Below, in pieces: positions 32,859 through 36,367 of a stretch of DNA of 36,367 nucleotides; position 1 is the first letter of the stretch; each line of letters begins with the position of its first letter. The position numbers were made by a program, and so were the translations under genes. The notes below the pieces were generated by a model. The model did no database searches, was not told where the DNA came from, and saw only the letters and a list, made by a program, of their open reading frames with translations. Source of the DNA: an uncultured Muribaculaceae bacterium (GTDB lineage: Bacteria; Bacteroidota; Bacteroidia; Bacteroidales; Muribaculaceae); assembly GCA_958436175.1 (NCBI GenBank), contig CAUBJF010000018.1, positions 1-36,367 on the forward strand, written 5' to 3'.

Positions 32859-34850
32859 ATGAAACAACAAGCCAATCAGACAGATCTGCCACCGGCAGAT
32901 GTCGATCCTATCGAGCTTCCCGACAATGCGTTCAGGGAACTGGCGGCCGACGAGGAGTACAGGCCTCTGATGCATCCGGCCCGTAAATATGCCGAAGTGA
33001 CTCCCTATTCCGTCATTACTGGCCTTATCCTTGCAGTCATTTTCAGTGCTGCGGCAGCATATCTCGGCCTCAAGGTTGGGCAGGTTTTCGAAGCCGCCAT
33101 ACCTATTGCCATCATTGCTGTCGGACTCTCGGGCTGGTTAAAAAAGAAAGACCCACTGGGTCAGAATGTTATCATTCAGTCGATAGGCGCCTGTTCCGGC
33201 GTTATAGTTGCAGGCACGATTTTCACTCTGCCGGCCCTGTACATCCTTCAGGCCTCACACCCTGAAATAACTGTCAACTTCCTCGAAGTGTTCCTGAGCT
33301 CTCTCTTCGGCGGCGTACTCGGCATCCTCTTTTTCATTCCCTTCCGTAAGTACTTCGTAAAGGACATGCACGGGAAATATCCTTTCCCGGAAGCTACGGC
33401 TACGACTCAGGTACTGGTTAGCGGACAAGGCAACAAAGAAAAGAGCGATGGCTCTCAAGCAGCTATTCTCGTCGTGGCTTCCTTAGTAGGCGGTATCTAC
33501 GACTATATTGTCGCAACTTTCGGTTGGTGGTCGGAAGTCGTAACCACGACGGCGTATACCTGGGGGCAGACACTTGCCGACAAGACCAAGTTCGTATTCT
33601 CGTGCAACACAGGAGCAGCCGTTCTCGGTCTGGGCTATATAGTCGGTCTCAAATATGCATTCGTAATCTTTGCAGGTTCTATTTTCGTATGGTGGTTCGT
33701 CATACCCCTTATGGGTGCTTATGGCTCACCCGAAATTGCGGCAATGTCTCCTGCTGCAATCTTCAGTGAATATGCCCGTATGATAGGTATCGGAGGTATT
33801 GCCATGGCAGGCATCATCGGCATCGTCAAGAGCCGCAGCATTATCGGACAGGCTGTCGGTCTTGCCGCACGCGAACTTAAAGGTGCTGATACGAAGACCA
33901 AGACCGTTCGCTGGCAGACGGATATTTCGATGAAGCATATAGCTTATTTCACAGCCATAGCGTTGTTCGGCGTACTTCTTTTCTTTTGGTTCGGAGTGAT
34001 ACATACGTTCTGGCAGGCATTGGTAGCATGGCTCGTCGTTACGATTATTGCTTTCTTGTTCACTACCGTGGCAGCCAACGCCATAGCAATTGTAGGAAGT
34101 AACCCTGTCAGTGGCATGACACTCATGACACTTATCATCGCTTCCGGTGTATTCGTTGCTATAGGTCTAAACGGCACTTCGGGGATCGTAGCCTCCATGG
34201 TGCTCGGAGGTGTCGTCTGTACGGCGCTATCCATGGCAGGGGGCTTCGTCACAGATCTCAAAATCGGTTACTGGCTTGGCTCTACACCCCGGAAACAGGA
34301 AACATGGAAATTCCTCGGAACTCTCGTTTCGGCAGCCACTGTCGGGGGCGTGATGCTTATGCTGAACAAAGTCTATGGCTTCACTGGCCCGGATGCCCTC
34401 GCTGCCCCGCAGGCCAACGCGATGGCCAAGGTTATCGAACCTATGATGATGGGTGGCTCGACTCCTTGGACTCTATATATCATCGGTGCTATCCTTGCCC
34501 TGATTCTCAACTGGCTCGGTGTTCCTGCTCTCGCTTTCTGCCTTGGTATGTTCCTGCCGCTGCAGCTGAACACACCGATGCTCGTGGGTGGTCTTGTTTC
34601 CTGGTTTGTATCGCACAGTTCGAAGAATCCTGAAGTTTGCAGGGCACGCGCAGACCGAGGTACTCTTGTATCGTCGGGACTTATAGCCGGTGGGGCACTC
34701 TTCGGTGTTTTTGCTGCAATCACGATATTCTTGGGAGCCAAGGTTCCGGACACCGGGGGTGAGTTCTTACCCCAGATTCTTGGGCTAATAGCATATGCGG
34801 CCATAATACTCTATCTCTACCGCTCTTCTGTCAGTGCGAAGAAAGGATGA
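32859..34850 (+). CDS. OPT-family oligopeptide transporter
   Basis: 663 residues with about 14-16 membrane helices after a cytoplasmic head of about 45 residues. The opening YSVITGLILAVIFSAAAAYLGLKVGQVFEAAIPIAII is typical of the prokaryotic OPT family, as are YPFPEATATTQVL and the late LILNWLGVPALAFCLGMFLPLQLNTPMLVGGL. These proteins take up di-, tri- or oligopeptides, or metal chelates, with protons. The substrate is not readable here. The stop overlaps the MATE start by 4 bp. Confidence 0.9.
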   Translation: MKQQANQTDLPPADVDPIELPDNAFRELAADEEYRPLMHPARKYAEVTPYSVITGLILAVIFSAAAAYLGLKVGQVFEAAIPIAIIAVGLSGWLKKKDPLGQNVIIQSIGACSGVIVAGTIFTLPALYILQASHPEITVNFLEVFLSSLFGGVLGILFFIPFRKYFVKDMHGKYPFPEATATTQVLVSGQGNKEKSDGSQAAILVVASLVGGIYDYIVATFGWWSEVVTTTAYTWGQTLADKTKFVFSCNTGAAVLGLGYIVGLKYAFVIFAGSIFVWWFVIPLMGAYGSPEIAAMSPAAIFSEYARMIGIGGIAMAGIIGIVKSRSIIGQAVGLAARELKGADTKTKTVRWQTDISMKHIAYFTAIALFGVLLFFWFGVIHTFWQALVAWLVVTIIAFLFTTVAANAIAIVGSNPVSGMTLMTLIIASGVFVAIGLNGTSGIVASMVLGGVVCTALSMAGGFVTDLKIGYWLGSTPRKQETWKFLGTLVSAATVGGVMLMLNKVYGFTGPDALAAPQANAMAKVIEPMMMGGSTPWTLYIIGAILALILNWLGVPALAFCLGMFLPLQLNTPMLVGGLVSWFVSHSSKNPEVCRARADRGTLVSSGLIAGGALFGVFAAITIFLGAKVPDTGGEFLPQILGLIAYAAIILYLYRSSVSAKKG

Positions 34851-36142
34851 CACTGCGGCATGAAATACTCGCGATAGCTGTCCCGGCTATAATATCAAAT
34901 ATCACGACACCCCTACTCGGCCTCGCCGATGTGACCATTACAGGGCACATCGGCGACCCTGTGTATATTGGTGCCATTGCCGTGGGAGGGACGATGTTCA
35001 ATATCCTTTATTGGCTGTTCAATTTCCTACGTATGGGCACAAGCGGCCCAACCGCGCAGGCCTACGGTGCCGGGGACAATATGGCTTGCCATGTGATATT
35101 CTGGCGAGGTCTTTATGTCGCTTTCATAATGTCGGCTATGCTCCTGGCTCTGTCGGGACCGCTATCTAAGCTCATCCTGGGATTTATGGATGCCGACGAT
35201 GCCACAGAGGCTCTTGCCAGGAAATATTTTCAAATATGTATCTGGGGCTGTCCGGCGGTACTTGTCACTTATGCACTGTCGGGGTGGTCGCTCGGAATGC
35301 AGAACTCCAGGATTCCGATGTGGATGTCAATAGTCACCAATGTCGTCAACATCCCAATAAGCGTCTACCTCGTATTTGGCCGAGGAATGAAAATTGAAGG
35401 TGTAGCCATCGGGACGATGACGGCGCAATGGATCGGATTTCTTGTCGGCCTGATTGCCATCTTAGGTCATTATAGACCGAAGGCCGTGGCACTCAGGATA
35501 ATATTCAAACCTAAGGAAATACTGTCCTTCTTCCGTATCAATACCGACATTTTTCTCCGCACGGCCTGTCTCGTCTGTGTGACATTGTGGTTCACACATG
35601 CCGGTGCCCTCCAGGGTGTCAGGATTCTGGCTGCCAATGCCCTCTTGCTACAACTCTTTATGCTGTTTTCTTTCTTCATGGATGGCTTTGCCTATGCTGC
35701 AGAAGCTCTTGCAGGCAAATATCATGGCATGAACGACCGTCCCGGACTCCTCAGCCTCGTAAAAGCACTTAGACGTGTCGGCTTAAGCTTCGCAATAGTT
35801 TTCTGCGCTGCATATCTCCTTGGCGGCGACTTTTTGCTTCGAATGATAGCTGAGGACAAGGATGTCGTCAGCCTCGCAGCCAACTTCCTGCCATGGGCGG
35901 CCGCTGTCCCCATATGCGGCTATCTCGCTTTTATCTACGATGGTGTATTCGTCGGCCTTGTCAGGACCAGAGCCATGCTTATGGCAATGTTCACGGCCTT
36001 GACAGTTTTCTTTATCTTCTATTTCAGCCTGATACATAAATATGGAAACGATGCTCTCTGGCTGGCTTTCTGTTCATATCTGTTTGCGAGGGGAATAGTA
36101 GAAAATTTTATCTTTAGAATAAAAATCGTTAAAGAACTTTGA
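34847..36142 (+). CDS. MATE-family efflux transporter
   Basis: 431 residues, 12 predicted helices in two halves. The start EILAIAVPAIISNITTPLLGLADVTITGHIGD and FNFLRMGTSGPTAQAYGAGD are typical of the DinF branch of MATE exporters. MATE pumps export cationic drugs or other organic compounds using Na+ or H+. The ATG lies inside the end of the OPT gene (4-bp overlap), so the pair is translated together. The 150 bp after it hold only the tRNA-Lys promoter. Confidence 0.9.
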   Translation: MTLRHEILAIAVPAIISNITTPLLGLADVTITGHIGDPVYIGAIAVGGTMFNILYWLFNFLRMGTSGPTAQAYGAGDNMACHVIFWRGLYVAFIMSAMLLALSGPLSKLILGFMDADDATEALARKYFQICIWGCPAVLVTYALSGWSLGMQNSRIPMWMSIVTNVVNIPISVYLVFGRGMKIEGVAIGTMTAQWIGFLVGLIAILGHYRPKAVALRIIFKPKEILSFFRINTDIFLRTACLVCVTLWFTHAGALQGVRILAANALLLQLFMLFSFFMDGFAYAAEALAGKYHGMNDRPGLLSLVKALRRVGLSFAIVFCAAYLLGGDFLLRMIAEDKDVVSLAANFLPWAAAVPICGYLAFIYDGVFVGLVRTRAMLMAMFTALTVFFIFYFSLIHKYGNDALWLAFCSYLFARGIVENFIFRIKIVKEL

Positions 36143-36236
36143 TCGGCGACTATCCTCGTCTCGGGTTCTCGAAATCCTGGAGTGACATATAAGAAGGATA
36201 AAAAACAAGTTACTAAAATAAAATATACTAAAACTC

Positions 36237-36267
36237 TTGCATAGTTCAAAAAAAAGCCTTACCTTTG
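36237..36267 (+). promoter_or_regulatory. Promoter of tRNA-Lys
   Basis: TTG (36237-36239), 20 nt, TACCTTTG (36260-36267): full Bacteroidota consensus. The tRNA begins 29 nt after the -7 box. Confidence 0.85.
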
Positions 36268-36295
36268 CACTGCTTTTAGAAAATAAGAGAACGAT

Positions 36296-36367
36296 GATTC
36301 GCTAGCTCAGCTGGTAGAGCACAACACTTTTAATGTTGGGGTCCTGGGTTCGAGCCCCAGGCGGATC
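36296..36367 (+). tRNA. tRNA-Lys (anticodon UUU), cut at the window edge
   Basis: Acceptor GATTCGC/GCGGATC, D arm GCTC/GAGC, anticodon stem CAACA/TGTTG with loop CTTTTAA (anticodon TTT, lysine), T arm CTGGG/CCCAG around TTCGAGC. All stems pair, with one G-U. The window ends at base 72, so the discriminator base and beyond are not visible. Confidence 0.95.

Noticed and set aside
1..36367. Mobile elements, prophage, CRISPR, toxin-antitoxin or restriction systems
   Set aside because: No transposase, integrase, spaced direct repeats, phage genes or defence domains were found; tRNA genes at both edges have no adjoining integrase or attachment repeat in view.

Overview
The window is ordinary chromosome from a member of the Bacteroidales, most likely a Muribaculaceae-type gut bacterium (inferred from gene content and moderate GC; no marker gene was available to place it exactly). 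The phylum is well supported. Promoters follow the Bacteroidota pattern (TTG, about 20 nt, TAnnTTTG) and no -35/-10 boxes of the E. coli type were needed. Several families are restricted to or typical of Bacteroidota (DUF4270, DUF4290, DUF5683, the short starch-synthase-like protein). The parA-parB-DUF5683-mltD order is also typical. No insertion sequence, prophage, CRISPR array, integrase or rRNA was found. The window is flanked by a tRNA-Thr at its left edge and a tRNA-Lys at its right edge.

Layout. (1) 2-2311, minus: tRNA-Thr, a DUF4270 lipoprotein and a truncated, motif-less starch-synthase-like protein. (2) 2529-7958, plus, one tight operon: a stand-alone DsbD N-domain protein, full-length DsbD, MazG, topoisomerase III and a 49-residue FeoB-associated-type Cys-rich membrane protein. 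(3) 8058-10699, plus: a pRiA4b ORF-3-like protein, cardiolipin synthase and an HD-domain protein. (4) 15779-10701, minus, a probable six-gene operon: DUF4290, RimM, a small acidic protein, an OmpA-like protein, DnaB and a sialate O-acetylesterase-like protein. (5) 15780-16262: a 483-bp gap with several hairpins. (6) 16263-18403, plus: a FucP-family sugar permease and a PfkB kinase, facing glmS (20321-18480) across a long hairpin. (7) 20322-20927: a 606-bp gap holding a well-supported small RNA gene (minus) and several inverted repeats. (8) 27533-20928, minus: a seven-gene TetR/TolC/HlyD/ABC export operon resembling CecR-YbhGFSR, with a palindromic operator over its start. (9) 28491-27718, minus: surE, divergent from (10) 28691-36142, plus: parA, parB, DUF5683, MltD-like transglycosylase, OPT transporter and MATE exporter, followed by tRNA-Lys.

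How the genes fit together. The export operon is self-contained: regulator, two ATPases, two ABC-2 permeases, periplasmic adaptor and outer-membrane channel. The DsbD pair handles electron transfer to the periplasm. parAB with the transglycosylase links chromosome partition and cell-wall remodelling. The rimM-dnaB run mixes ribosome maturation, replication and envelope genes on one likely transcript. The strongest non-coding signals are the promoter- and terminator-bounded small RNA upstream of glmS, the TetR palindrome, and an inverted pair of parS-like half-sites in the parA promoter region.
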